64,000 nucleotides of DNA from Saturnia japonica. Lineage: Eukaryota; Arthropoda; Insecta; Lepidoptera; Saturniidae. The notes below the pieces were generated by a model that did no database searches, was not told where the DNA came from, and saw only the letters and a program-made list of their open reading frames with translations. Both the position numbers and the translations under genes were made by a program. The stretch lies in assembly GCA_033032175.1 (NCBI GenBank), contig CM065325.1, positions 4,988,930-5,052,929 of the forward strand. Direction: 5' to 3'. Shown here one piece after another: positions 11,951 through 23,300 of this stretch (position 1 is its first letter; each line of letters begins with the position of its first letter).

Positions 11951-12172
11951 GTTGGGACGCCATATTTCGCCAAGCTAGCTCAGTATTATAAATAATATAG
12001 TCGGCAGATCGTTGAAATGTTTATTCAACCACCACAATGTATTACACATTCGTAAGTTAGGCTATTATATAAAATAATCAGAAAACATAACAGTCATTTT
12101 AAAAGACATTCAAACGACGCGCTAGCTACAGCTCTTCTTTTTTATTCTCTGTCAAATTCAAGAATCGAACTA
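11951..12172 (-). repeat. Primer-binding site and part of the 5' LTR/leader of the gypsy element
   Basis: On the minus strand TGGCGTCCCAACTTGAAGG (11952-11970) begins TGGCG, as tRNA primer sites of LTR elements often do, and lies 100 bp upstream of gag. The DNA beyond (11973-12172) would be the 5' LTR. It is interrupted by the Jockey insertion and may resume at 17813. The outer LTR end was not identified. Confidence 0.45.
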
Positions 12173-12184
12173 ACAACAACCGAT
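12173..12184. repeat. Target-site duplication of the Jockey element, left copy
   Basis: 'acaacaaccgat' is repeated exactly at 17801-17812 on the other side of the element. Confidence 0.9.
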
Positions 12185-12695
12185 TTTTTTTTTTTTTTTT
12201 TAGAACTGACTACACTGTTAGCCTTAGGGGCCCTAAAGCCGCTGCGGCTTTTACAGCTTCACCGAACTTGGGGGCGAGCGCAGAAGGCACTCAGCCGCGA
12301 AAGTTTTGTGGACGACTCGCACGAGGGTGCCAGAGTGGCCGGACCTCGGCTCGGGCGGTCGTCGCGTTTGCAATTATGTCGCGATCTAATCGAATCCCTA
12401 CACCTACGATTCGAGCTAACTAAATTATACACATAGGCGCGTTCCCTTCCTCCTGGGAGGAAGGAAGGAACCGCGCGTATGTGTATCCAGTAATCGGTAT
12501 TGTTTTCTACACTAACTAGCGTAAAAAAAGAAAAAAAAAGGTCCCTCACAGAACCTATGTACCTATGTGGTGTGCACGTGTGTATGTTCATACGTGTGTA
12601 TTGTTGTGTGTAGGTAGCTAAGTGATGCACGTACAGTGTCACTTGTATCGCGCGGGCGGTTGCCTGACCCAAGGGTTTCACACCGAGGAACGGAC

Positions 12696-15590
12696 CTAGG
12701 CTTGGGTTACCGCTGGAGAGGGTGGACGTGACGGGTGTGCTGGAGCGAAATTGACCGCCCGCCCTCTGCGGAGAGAACGGTGGTTACGCGGGCGTGGGCG
12801 CTGGCACGCTCTGTTTGGAGAGACGGATGTGTAATATTTATTCGAATTTTCGATGTGATCGTCGGGATCAATAAAAATATTGCGCGGCCGGCGTTTGCAC
12901 CGGATGTCCGTGGGTGCCGGAACATAAGTGGCGGCTGTTTTTATTAACGGATTCGCGTGGTTCGACGCGGTGTCGAAATACGAACGGGAGAGCTGTTTAA
13001 CGTAGGCATGTATCGAAGGAAGCTCCATATCTCTATGGAGATCTACGCTTCGAACATACCACGGGGCCCCGGTGAGACGATAGAGGAACCTATTCTGTAT
13101 CGATTGTAACCGTTTGAAACTCGACTCGGACATATGTGCGAACACAGCGCAACTGTATGTCAAAATTGGTCGAATACACGTCTTGTAGAGCGTGAGCTTA
13201 TGTCGCGTGGACATTTTACTCACCGAACACAACAGAGGATGCAACCGGCCCAGGACCCACGCGGCCCTGTTCCTAACCTTACGGATGTGGGGTCTAAAAG
13301 AGAGCCTACTATCTAGGGTTACCCCTAGATATTTGGTCTCTCTTACATAAGGGATCGGATTATCGTAGAGCTTAACAGGTTTAAGCTTCCACGGTATCCG
13401 TGACGAATCCGCATCGAAGAGCATCGCGGCGCTCTTCGAGGGATTAACGGCTATTCGCCACTCGTTAAACCACTTCCCGAGAGTGGTCACGGCGCGTTGG
13501 ACTTTGTGTCTGAGGTCGGATCTTTTCCTATCTGAGGCATATATTACTGTATCGTCAGCGTATAGCCCTACCTTGACCTCCGGGAGTCGAGGTAGGTCAC
13601 TGACGTACAGGTTAAATAGGCTAGGAGCCAGGATCGAACCTTGGGGAACGCCTGAGCGTATTGGACGGGGCGTGGACAATTCACCTTCCACTCTATAGCG
13701 AAAGGTGCGATCTGTTAGATAGTCGCGAATTATTTTAATTAGCCTATCGGGGACTTCAAAGTGATACAACTTGTAGATCAATCCCTCGTGCCAGATCTTA
13801 TCAAAGGCCTTGGCCACGTCGAAAAAGACCGCAAATGTACGGCGGGGTTTATATAGTTCAGCAAAATTAAATGCAACGTGCTCCGTGAGGCGGTGCACTT
13901 GATGAGTGCAAGAATATCTAGCACGGAAACCGAATTGCTCAGGCGGATAGAGGTCTTTCTCCTCTATTACTGGCTTGAGACGGTTCAGAAGGATCCGCTC
14001 GTAAATTTTCCCTAACGTATTTAGGAGACTGATCGGGCGATAGCTGTCGGGAAGCGACGCGCTCTTGCCGGGCTTACGGATACCTATGACTATGGCCTTT
14101 TTCCAGGCGGCTGGAAAATGGCAGTGGGCTATGGCTACATTGAAGATGCAGACCAAAAGAGCTATGAGGCGATCGGGAAGAAGTCTAAGTACTTCATTCC
14201 TGATCCCGTCGGGACCGGGTGCTTTTCTAAGCTTAAGGCTTTTTATAATGGAAAGAACCTCCTCAGACGTGACTGGGGGCAGGGAGTCTGTCGCGGGGAG
14301 CTTATCCAGCTCCCGCACGCATCCATCGATACCCTCGACCCGGTTGGTATTTGCATCGACACTGTTCGGAGAGCACTGGCTCTCCAAACAAGTGGCGAGG
14401 CACTCCGCCTTGTCGCTGCTATCGAAGGCGAGTGGTATACCGGAACCCCTTTCGAGGGGGGGCATAAGATAAGAAGCCTCTATTTTGAGGCTGTGAGCTA
14501 GTTTCCAGTAAGCCAAATGCGACGGCCTTAGCCCTTCGACGAGGGCGTCCCATCTGTGACTTCTGAGTTCTAATATGCGGGCTCTAACCGCTCTCTGAAG
14601 CGCGCGTAAGCGTGCGCGGTTTTCCTCGGTCGGATAGTGGTCGTGCGCACGAGTCGCCGCGTTCTTTTCCGTCAACAACGCCCGCACGTCGGCAGGGGGT
14701 ACGAAGCGGCGATCGCTCGCCTCTTCGACCTCTCTCGAGGCCTCTCCGATGCCGACCTGCAGGTGGTCGACCAGGGAATCGATCGCGAGATCTACATCCG
14801 CAACGGACCCCAATACGTCCGGGATCCTATCTAAAATGGACGAGGACGGCCTGTCCGCAAGATAATGTTTTAACTTAGCATAGTCAACCACTTGGACCGA
14901 AGGAGGGCTAGAGTCGTCTGGTTGACCTAGCTGCATGATGACCGGACGGTGGTCGGAGTCGAGCTCGTGTACGACTCGAATGAGTCGTAACCGAAGCGCG
15001 ATACCTTTAATGAGAGCTACATCAAGCACTGTCGGCATACAGTTGTCTTGAAAGTGGGTGGGAGTGGGTGGCGCTATGACATCAAAGTTTAGCACGTTCG
15101 TTAACTCTTCGAGTTTAATCCCATTACTGGAGTCTCTTCAATTGTTAAACGAAGTGTGTCCACAATTGAGGTCACCCGCTTTAATGACCGATTCACCGAG
15201 CGAAAGTAGCTTTTCTAGGTCAGACCTGAGAGGCTCTTTCCTCGGCGAGAGATAAACTGAAACTAACGTTATGGACGGGTGGTCGGTCATTCCTAGTCTA
15301 CACACGGATACTTCCATATTGGTAAGTATCGGAGGATCTACCGGCGTACAATATAACGATCGTTTGTAATAAATGAGAGTGCCACCCCCGCGGCCGGCCC
15401 GGTCATTTCTTACAATATTGTAGTTCGCGATTTTTGGATCACGTTTAGCACGCTTTAAGAGCGTCTCCTGCACTAAAAGAACATCTATTTGGTGATCTTT
15501 AAGAAAGGTCGCGACGAGATCACGCTGCGGAAGTAGGCTTCGCGCGTTAAAAAATGAAAGATTTAACGCTTTCGGTTTAAACTTAGCCAT
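12696..15590 (-). pseudogene. Jockey ORF2: endonuclease and reverse transcriptase, one internal stop
   Basis: 965 codons in one frame, broken only by TGA at 15138-15140 just after the endonuclease motif AGDLNCGHTSFNN. Residues 1-230 are an APE-type endonuclease: SFFNARSL, VQETLL, GGGTLIYYK, and SDHRPVI further down for the catalytic His. The RT follows: KAPGPDGIRNEVL, SYRPISLLNTLGKIYE, EQFGFRARYSC, FFDVAKAFDKIW, SGVPQGSILAPSLF, and the catalytic box GLYADDTVIYA. The C-terminal thumb region carries NPSKSAAMLF and KYLGVTLD. There is no RNase H, as usual for Jockey. It starts 9 bases after the ORF1 stop. The single stop would split the protein between nuclease and RT; readthrough is conceivable but not shown. 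Confidence 0.93.
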
Positions 15591-15599
15591 TGAAAGGCC

Positions 15600-17435
15600 C
15601 TAATTTTTATTACTCGCCTCGCGGTCGAGACGTTGTAGTGTCTCTACGAGGCGGGGGAACGCGCAAGCGGTCTTGATGAGACCGAAGCGCTCCAAATGGT
15701 CATTGTAATCAATGAGCTCGCGGATATCGTGCTCGCGGGTGAGCAGTATCATTAAGTCGTTACTATTAACGACAGTGTTAGCGGGCGCGGGGCGCAGGGC
15801 GCGGGGCGCGGAAATATCCATAGCCATAAGGGGCTGTGGATTGGGGCGGCGGGGGCCCCATGCGTTCTGCGATGAACGCACGGGTTGCGGTTGCACCGCG
15901 CGGGGTGCGGAGGGGCCGGTGGCGGCCGGGAGCTGGCGCGGGACCGGCAGCGCGGGAAATTCCCCTGACGCCAGCAGGGGTTGCGCTTTGATGGCTGAGG
16001 CGGGGGGCGCCGCCCGGGGGGCCGCCTGCCTCTGTGTGCGTGGCCGCGTGGTACGCGGGGCCTTGGGGCAACCGCGATAATTCGCGGGATGCCCCTCCTC
16101 CCCGCATAACACGCAGCTCGGGGGGACGACGGAGTCACGCTCGCGCGTGCACTCCCGGGTGGGGTGGTCCTCTCGGCACTTTACGCACCGTGGACGAGAA
16201 TGACAATTACGGGCAGCGTGCCCGTACAGCTGGCAGTTGTGGCACTGCGCAGGCTGGTGATTTTTGTATGGGGGCTCCACGTTTATGCCGGAGAGCCCAC
16301 ACACTGATTCGAGTTGGAAAATGGCCTTTCCCTCGGGGGAAAGGTCCAGTATGGCCACTACCATTTGCAGTGGCCTCTTATCCTTACTGTACATCCGGTG
16401 TACTTCCCGGATGGGATAACTTTGCTCCTTGAGCGAGGAGCACACCTCCGACGGGTCGAGCTCCACCGGAATGCGGCGGATCACCACTCGGAGGACGCGC
16501 TCCTCCGCGAGGGAATACGTGTAAAATTGCAGACCTTTCTGCCGGAGGAGGGTGGTGAGTTTACGGTGAGTTTCCGAAGAACTCACCGAAATGGAAATCC
16601 CGTTGACTATATTTCTAGCCTTATGATATTCTAGTTTGAGTCTGCGCATCTCGTTGCAGACTCCCATCCAGGCCGCCTTGTCCCGGATGATAATTGGAGG
16701 TGGGGCACGCTCTTTTTTCCCGCCGGCGGGCGCGGGGAGCTGGGAAGACGCGGGGGCGACGGCGCCCCTGACTGCCTTGACTTTAACTTTAAGCGCCGGT
16801 TGAGCAGTCGGACTGCTACGCGCCGTTCGCTTACGCGACGCCACGACGGTGAAGCCGTCGTTCTCGGTATCCATCTCCGGAGATGTATCCGGACTCGCGA
16901 GCGAGTCTAGTTCGATCGGAAGGACCGAAAAAGAATTTTTCGTCTTTAACGCGGATTCCGTGGATCGCGCGGGACGGACGTACGGGCTATTTTTAGCCGA
17001 TCTAGATTGGGACCGCGAATTACGCGGCCCTCGCCTATCGGAGACGGGGCTTGACCCGCGCGATTGGCTAGTCGGGACAGGGCGCGTGGCCACGGCCCCG
17101 GATGACGCGGTGGACGGGCGCGCAACGCTGCGCGCGGGACGTTTAGGCGCGGCGCCAGTCGGTATAACGGTCGCGGCCGTGACGTCATCGGCCGCCTCGC
17201 TACCTGAAGCGGCCTCATGACGGGGCGCGGTCGCAGCGGTGCGACGCACGCAGGCGTTTTCAGGTAGATTACGGTATTCCTCGTCTAAAGAGGGACACCG
17301 CAATACTACGAAGTTTTGGTAGCGTTGGTGTTGGAATTCCAACGCTTTCATTTTGGCCTGCAGCCCGTTAACGCAGGCGGCCAGATCCTTAATTGTTTTT
17401 GCCATATCGGCAGAAGAAGGTGGGGATTGGGACAT
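15600..17435 (-). CDS. Jockey ORF1: Gag-like RNA-binding protein
   Basis: 611 residues, intact. The N-terminus (MSQSPPSSADMAKTIK) is followed by a short coiled-coil-prone segment and a long Ser/Arg/Pro-rich disordered part. Residues ~270-390 form the RRM-like and PRE_C2HC-type region (LRVVIRRIPVELDPSEV, HRMYSKDKRPLQMVVA). Three CCHC zinc knuckles follow: CHNCQLYGHAARNC, CVKCREDHPTREC and CVLCGEEGHPANYRGC. The tail is Pro/Ala/Arg rich. Such proteins coat element RNA and help target it. Its domain order matches jockey and X-element ORF1 proteins. Long GC-rich open frames on the opposite strand are by-products of this coding sequence. Confidence 0.92.
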   Translation of the reverse strand: MSQSPPSSADMAKTIKDLAACVNGLQAKMKALEFQHQRYQNFVVLRCPSLDEEYRNLPENACVRRTAATAPRHEAASGSEAADDVTAATVIPTGAAPKRPARSVARPSTASSGAVATRPVPTSQSRGSSPVSDRRGPRNSRSQSRSAKNSPYVRPARSTESALKTKNSFSVLPIELDSLASPDTSPEMDTENDGFTVVASRKRTARSSPTAQPALKVKVKAVRGAVAPASSQLPAPAGGKKERAPPPIIIRDKAAWMGVCNEMRRLKLEYHKARNIVNGISISVSSSETHRKLTTLLRQKGLQFYTYSLAEERVLRVVIRRIPVELDPSEVCSSLKEQSYPIREVHRMYSKDKRPLQMVVAILDLSPEGKAIFQLESVCGLSGINVEPPYKNHQPAQCHNCQLYGHAARNCHSRPRCVKCREDHPTRECTRERDSVVPPSCVLCGEEGHPANYRGCPKAPRTTRPRTQRQAAPRAAPPASAIKAQPLLASGEFPALPVPRQLPAATGPSAPRAVQPQPVRSSQNAWGPRRPNPQPLMAMDISAPRALRPAPANTVVNSNDLMILLTREHDIRELIDYNDHLERFGLIKTACAFPRLVETLQRLDREASNKN

Positions 17436-17800
17436 TTTGTTTTTTTAATTTAAAGGCCTCCCTGCCTTAGGGGCAGGGGGGTGCGCCAAAAAATTTAAAA
17501 GACTATCGGAGTTGGCAAGAGACCTGTGGTCAAGGTGCAATGACACACAGGAAGGACCTATCAACCCTAAGGAGCCCTAGCAAGCCCGGGGCTGAGGACA
17601 GAGACCGGTAATGAAACCGGGCTAAGCCCAAACAGGTTCCCGGGGATGGAGTGTGCAGGATCGGAGGGTTTGGCAGGAGACACCTGGGGCAAGACTATGC
17701 GATAACCGCAAAGGCCTAGATTCCCAGGCCCGTCCGAGTCTGGCTGTTTGTCTCTGAAGGAGACAACCAGCGGGCTGCTGACGACCAGATCGGAACCCCC

Positions 17801-17812
17801 ACAACAACCGAT
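17801..17812. repeat. Target-site duplication of the Jockey element, right copy
   Basis: Identical to 12173-12184. Confidence 0.9.
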
Positions 17813-17925
17813 GCATAAACAACCTACATATAGTAATCATAGTACCTAGCCTCTTAGGCGAAACCACAACAATTATGGTCATGGAGAAAAAATGAGTTAT
17901 GAGTTTCGTCGACCATTTCGGTCTT

Positions 17926-19510
17926 TTCACAGTTGCTTGTCTTTGGACGCTTAGTGTAGTCATACTAGTATTACTATCCCTTACAAACATATTTATTATT
18001 AAAGCTAAAGACAAGGACAAAATGTTAAGGCCAAAATAAAACGTCATACTGACGCCATTATATTCGTAAATCAGTTCGTTGCTAACCGCTGGAAGTGGCG
18101 AGTGATTGTTGTTTTAAAATTGACTATTTCGGTGTTTGTGTTTGTTTTTGTGCGGAAAAATATTACAAAGAAATGAATAGGTATGTACTAAATCATTGTA
18201 AGATAATACATTTCAAATTTGAGAAGTTTTTAGTTCATTTTTCGTCAAATTCCCACACCAAGTCGAGTTGTAACCTAAAAATTTTTCCAGTTTTTTTTAA
18301 TAAATTTAATAAAGTAGCTACATTTACAGTAGGAATATGATTAATATCTATAGTATAACTAATTATTAACGTAATAAAAGTGTCAATTCGTTACATTCTT
18401 TCCCTATTTCACAAAAAACGCGCATTTTTAACGGTCGAAAAGCACTTGACGCTTGTTCAACGGTTCTGTCAAACATATGATGGCGATCGTGTCGGGCAAG
18501 ATGGAAACGGTTTTCAAGTTAATAATTATTGTTGATATTTTGTGATTGGTTTTTTTTATTCTTATTTTTAATGCTAATAATATCTGATATCACTATTAAT
18601 TTACATGTATTTTATTATAAATAAAAAACTTTCAAGTTCATAATTATTGTTGATATTGTATATTTCTTGTAAAAGTGATATCTATACTTTTCCTACTCGC
18701 CGGCAAGTTTAGGTATGTAAACCAAGTGCATTTCGGCAAAAAATGTGAACGTTTAGCGTCGATTTATGAAATGTTCTTGGAAGATAACATGGTATTATAT
18801 TTTATAATTCTGTTAGTAAATTTAATCTAAATTGAAAATAAGAAGTTTATTTCACAAAATAATGAGTAGAACTTACTCTAAACTGGTAATGTTCGATCAT
18901 ACCTTTTTTCTATAGATTTTAACGTCTTTGTTTATGTTGCTTGTAAATAAAAAACTATACACTTTTACAGTGCTAAGCTTTTATGAGCCATTGTTTATGA
19001 ACCCGACGTTAAAATAAACACTTGACAAAGGGCTTCCGATCGTCGGTGTTCTCGGAATTTAATTTTAAACCTTTGTTTATTTTACTGCGCTTGACCTTGG
19101 GGTCCCTTGAGAGTGTTATCTTTCGAATGTAATAATATAAAAAATTGCTACGAGTGGTGCAGGCATTTAATTTTATGTTATAGTTATAGTATTTGTAATG
19201 TTAATAAAATAAATATTTCTGATATTATTTAATTTTTTTTAAATTATTGGAATTTTTTTATGCAATCCTAACAAATATTCTCATATCTTATTTTTAGTGT
19301 AGGTTTACAAAATAAATGAAACACATATCAGTTTAAATTGTTTATTTATCAGTTAAATCAGTTCAGAAAGAATAGACAAACTATAGTTTTATATATAGGT
19401 ACTAAACAAAATTATTGCTAAATAATTTAATTAGTCCATGCCCGCGAACTTTAGCGTTTCGCGGGACCCCCTGTGGCGCTTAACCCTTTTTTTTCAAAAT
19501 GGCGCGCACC
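17926..19510 (+). repeat. 1.58 kb dispersed repeat, copy 1 (unclassified)
   Basis: Matches 48413-50000 in direct orientation at roughly 95% identity, from 'gttgcttgt' to 'aaaatggcg', with different DNA outside. Both copies hold an 81-codon frame (copy 1 about 18095-18340) starting MASDCCFKIDYFGVCVC, with only two amino-acid differences between copies, and several AATAAA signals. No transposase, RT or clear terminal repeats were recognised. It could be a large non-autonomous DNA element or a solo LTR. Confidence 0.75.
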
Positions 19511-20200
19511 GCGTAAGAGGCTAGACGGGAGACGTATATCACGGCGTCTGGAAGTACTAGGGACGGGTTGTCATACTATAGTATCCAAATATATTATATC
19601 GAGTTTTCTTTAAATATCGATATTTCAGTACGTTTTAAAAGAGAATATTGGGTATTGCGTTTTTTAGTTGCAAAAACGCATGGTGATGCTAATTTTTTAT
19701 GAGCAACTAAGTTCGACATATTGTGTCTGGTTATATAGTTTTATCCACATATATTACACGAAACGTTTTATTTGACCATTTTATTAAAAAAAGTTCGACA
19801 CACCAATGGACATGGCATACCTATACAATTATTTTGATTACATGAATTGATTGCTTGAGAACTAGGTACAGGTGCAGACATACGCGAGCGTTGAGTTGAG
19901 GTTATTAATAAAACGCCAATAAAAGGAGTCTGTACTACCTCTGCGGTTGGTAGAGATTGACATTGAGACTTTAAGAGGCGGAATTGCCTACATTAGTTAT
20001 GTAGGAGTAGGTACCAAATTATAAAGCAGCAAATCTATTGAAATTTATACAAACCAACTTTATAATGTGATTTTTAATATAATTAGGTATAAAATGTAAT
20101 ATTTTAAATCATAAGTAGTTATAAACTCAAAAATGGCGATGGCATAGGAAAGGTTAATAACATTTTGTACGGGAAGAGAGGCGGGAATCTTCAAATTTGG
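19511..20200. other. Intergenic stretch, nothing recognised
   Basis: No coding signal and no partner repeat in this window. Confidence 0.4.
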
Positions 20201-20372
20201 CGGTTGACATTTTTTGGTTTTAATCAATTGTGGCGTTATATTTTCATTGTTATTGTTTATTCTTATAGTTTGTCTTTCTTTTCAACTTTTATATCTGTAA
20301 TTCTGTGTAGTTTAGTTAATTTTGTGTAGCTTCGAGTACATTCAGTGGTAAGTTTTTTATTTCATATAAATC

Positions 20373-23300
20373 ATGGATCTGGATCCTGAGCCTAACCCTC
20401 CTCCTGACAAACTCCCTTTGTTAATACTATTAGATGCAGATAAATATATTTCTTCTGACCCTAAAATGTTGGACTTAGGATCTGTTGAGGATATGAAAAA
20501 GTATAGACGGAAAATGACTCCGACTTTTAAACCAATAAAAGAGAAATCAAAATGGTAGTGATCACTTTCCAATCATCATTTCGAAGCCTACCTCAGTTTC
20601 CCGCCTAACTTCCCTACCACCGTTACTGAAGTATAATCTATTAAACTGTAACTAGGTATTATTTAGTTCAGTTCTGGATAATAAAATTACATCACAACCT
20701 GAAGTTTTTTTAAATAACATAGAACAATCATATGATAACCTTATTACTAGTTTGAAGTTAGCGGCTGATGAATGCTTTCCTTATAAAAATGTTGTTAGTA
20801 GTAATATTCAGTCTCCACCTTGGTGGGACAAGGAATGTACTCAGGCTATTCATAGACGAAATATTTCTGAAAAAAGTTGTAACTTGGTGCTTGATTTAAA
20901 TTCTTTTCTTCAATACAAAAACACTTTAGTGGCTACTGAAAGACTTTTAAAAAAGAAGAAGCGGGATGGTTGGCAACGTTTTTGTTTGTTTCTGTCGCCT
21001 GAAACTTCTCCCTCTATAGTATGGAGAAATATTCGTCGTTATAGATCTTCGATAAAAACGAATAATGATTGTTCTTCCTTCTCGCTTGAGTGGGTTGAAC
21101 ACTTTTTAAATAAACTGGCCCCAATTTATGTTCCTAATTTAGATGAAATACCTTATAAATACATTTCTGATTATAGTAACAACTTGTAGTCCTTAGATGC
21201 TCCTTTTTGAAGTGAAACTTCTTTATCGGGGTTGGAAAAAAATTTAGTGTAACATTTTTTCGTTACGCGTCACATTTTTCCGTTACGCGTCATCTTTTTT
21301 ATCAAAGTTTAGTATAGTGACGTAAAGAATATAATGTAATATATTATAATAATAACAACAATATATTAGTTTTGAAGTTTGGTTTGAAATAAGAATAACA
21401 ATATATTAATTTGAAAGTGATAAAATAAGAAGACTTATTCAAATTTAAGTGAATTTACAAGAAAAGTGAGAGTGATTATATATTTCGTTTTATAAATTCA
21501 ACACGTATAAGCATGATTTTAATATTTATTTGAGGTTAACCTCACTTTTTGATTGTAAGTATCAGTGAATGTATATAAATCTGTTAAAATTAGCAAGTAT
21601 TAATAAATATGACTGTAAATCTAGTGAACATTATTAATTCTAAAAACAATAAAAAATATAAATTAAATAATAGTTTAAAAATAAAACAAAACATGATTAG
21701 AAAATAAAAATATGTATACGTACATCTTGTTTAATTATTCGTTTTTAATGATTTATTTATTCATTTTTAATTTTATAAAATCGTTACATTTCTACAAGAT
21801 TAACTGTCATCATATAATTGTATTACTTTGAAAAGATAATTCCAATTATTTATTCATAACTTGTGTAATTGATTAAGTCATTAAATATCTGCTTTGAATT
21901 ATTTTTATTAAGTTAAGAAATAAATATTAATATGTAGAATGTAAAACATATATTTCATATTTTAGCTACCACAAGCCATTAATTACAAAAATATTTAATA
22001 ATGACAACAATAGTAATAATGATGTTATCATTATTGATGAAATATAACAATAGCAATGATATTTTAATAAGAACAATGATAAAATAAATTACTCATTAAT
22101 TGTATGCATGTCTATAATAATAAAATAGCTTTAATTTAATACGGAAAAAATTGTTTTTCTTAAGGCTTAAGCCATAACTACCCCATTTTCGTGAAGTTGC
22201 AAATAGTAGAAAAATGATATGTCGTAAAGAAGTTTCACTTCTTATCTGTGTACTCTGGTACACACACACAATTTTTTTCAGTACAGGAATTGAAATTAGT
22301 CTTGAACCGTGTTTCTGATACTTCACCTGGGATTGATGGTATTCCGTATTTTTTTGTGGTTAATGCAAAACCTTTAATTTTGTCATTTATTTTGTATTTA
22401 ATAAATATTATTGTTGAAACTAGTCGCATTCCAAACTCGTGGAAACAACAAATTGTAATTCCTATTTTAAAACCTAATAAAGATCCTTTAGATGCGAATT
22501 CTTTCAGGCCTGTGGTTTTGTTATCGGTTCTCTCTAAATTGACAGAACATCTAATCAAAAATAGGTTAGAATGGTTTTTGGAGCACCACAATCTTTTAAG
22601 TTCTTCTCAGTTTGGGTTTAGGAAGGAACGCAGTGTTTCTGATAGTCATTCAATTTTTTCGACAGATATTCAAATTGCCTTAACCAGGTATGAATCTTTG
22701 GTGGCTGTATTTCTTGATATTGAAGCTGCTTATGATAATGTTGACTTGATAGTACTAAAAAACAAGCGGCAGAACCTCAATATTCCTTCAAAGTTTATAG
22801 ATTTCATTTTTAATATTTTTAGTGGTAGAACTATTACTATCTTAAGGACTCGGGGAATGAACAAACACAGCAGAGTACTTTGGAAAGGTGTACCGTAGGG
22901 GTCTGTTCTTAGTCCTATATTGTATGATGTTTATACAAATGATCTAGATTCTGTAGTTTTCCCTCAGTGTTCCGTTCTTCAGTATGCTGATGGTTTACTA
23001 ATTTATTCCTCGAACAGTTTGACAGGTTTGGCTGCTAAAATTGTAGAGCAGTCATTGGATATATTATCGCATTGTAAGTCTGATCATCGTCTTTCCTTTT
23101 CTGTTTCTAAAAGCAAAGTAGTCGTTTTTTCTCGTAGAAAAACTAATCCTCATATAAGTGTTTCTTAAAATCAGGCGAGCTTACCGTTATGTAACGAAAT
23201 TATTTTCCTTGGTAGAATATTTGATAGCAAATGTACAGGCATTCCGCATATTAATTACATAGTTGCTAAGTGTAAAAGAAACATTAATATGATGAGAGCA

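Larger units (their letters stand above)
12185..17800 (-). mobile_element. Full-length Jockey-clade LINE with 12 bp TSD
   Basis: The element reads right to left: 5'UTR 17800-17436, ORF1 17435-15600, ORF2 15590-12696, 3'UTR 12695-12203, poly(A) 12202-12185. It is flanked by identical 12 bp duplications, which fixes both ends and shows one undisturbed retrotransposition event. ORF1 is intact and ORF2 has a single stop, so the copy is young. GC content is far higher than that of its neighbours. It landed in, or next to, the gypsy leader. Its 3'UTR is the source sequence of the short copies at 33.8, 38.8 and 55.2 kb, and an older coding relative lies at 35.5-36.1 kb. Confidence 0.93.

Noticed and set aside
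12735..17220. Many long GC-rich open frames on the plus strand, e.g. 14065-14472, 16034-16432 and 16849-17220
   Set aside because: They are antisense to the well-supported Jockey ORF1 and ORF2 and have no family motifs; GC-rich coding DNA gives such frames.
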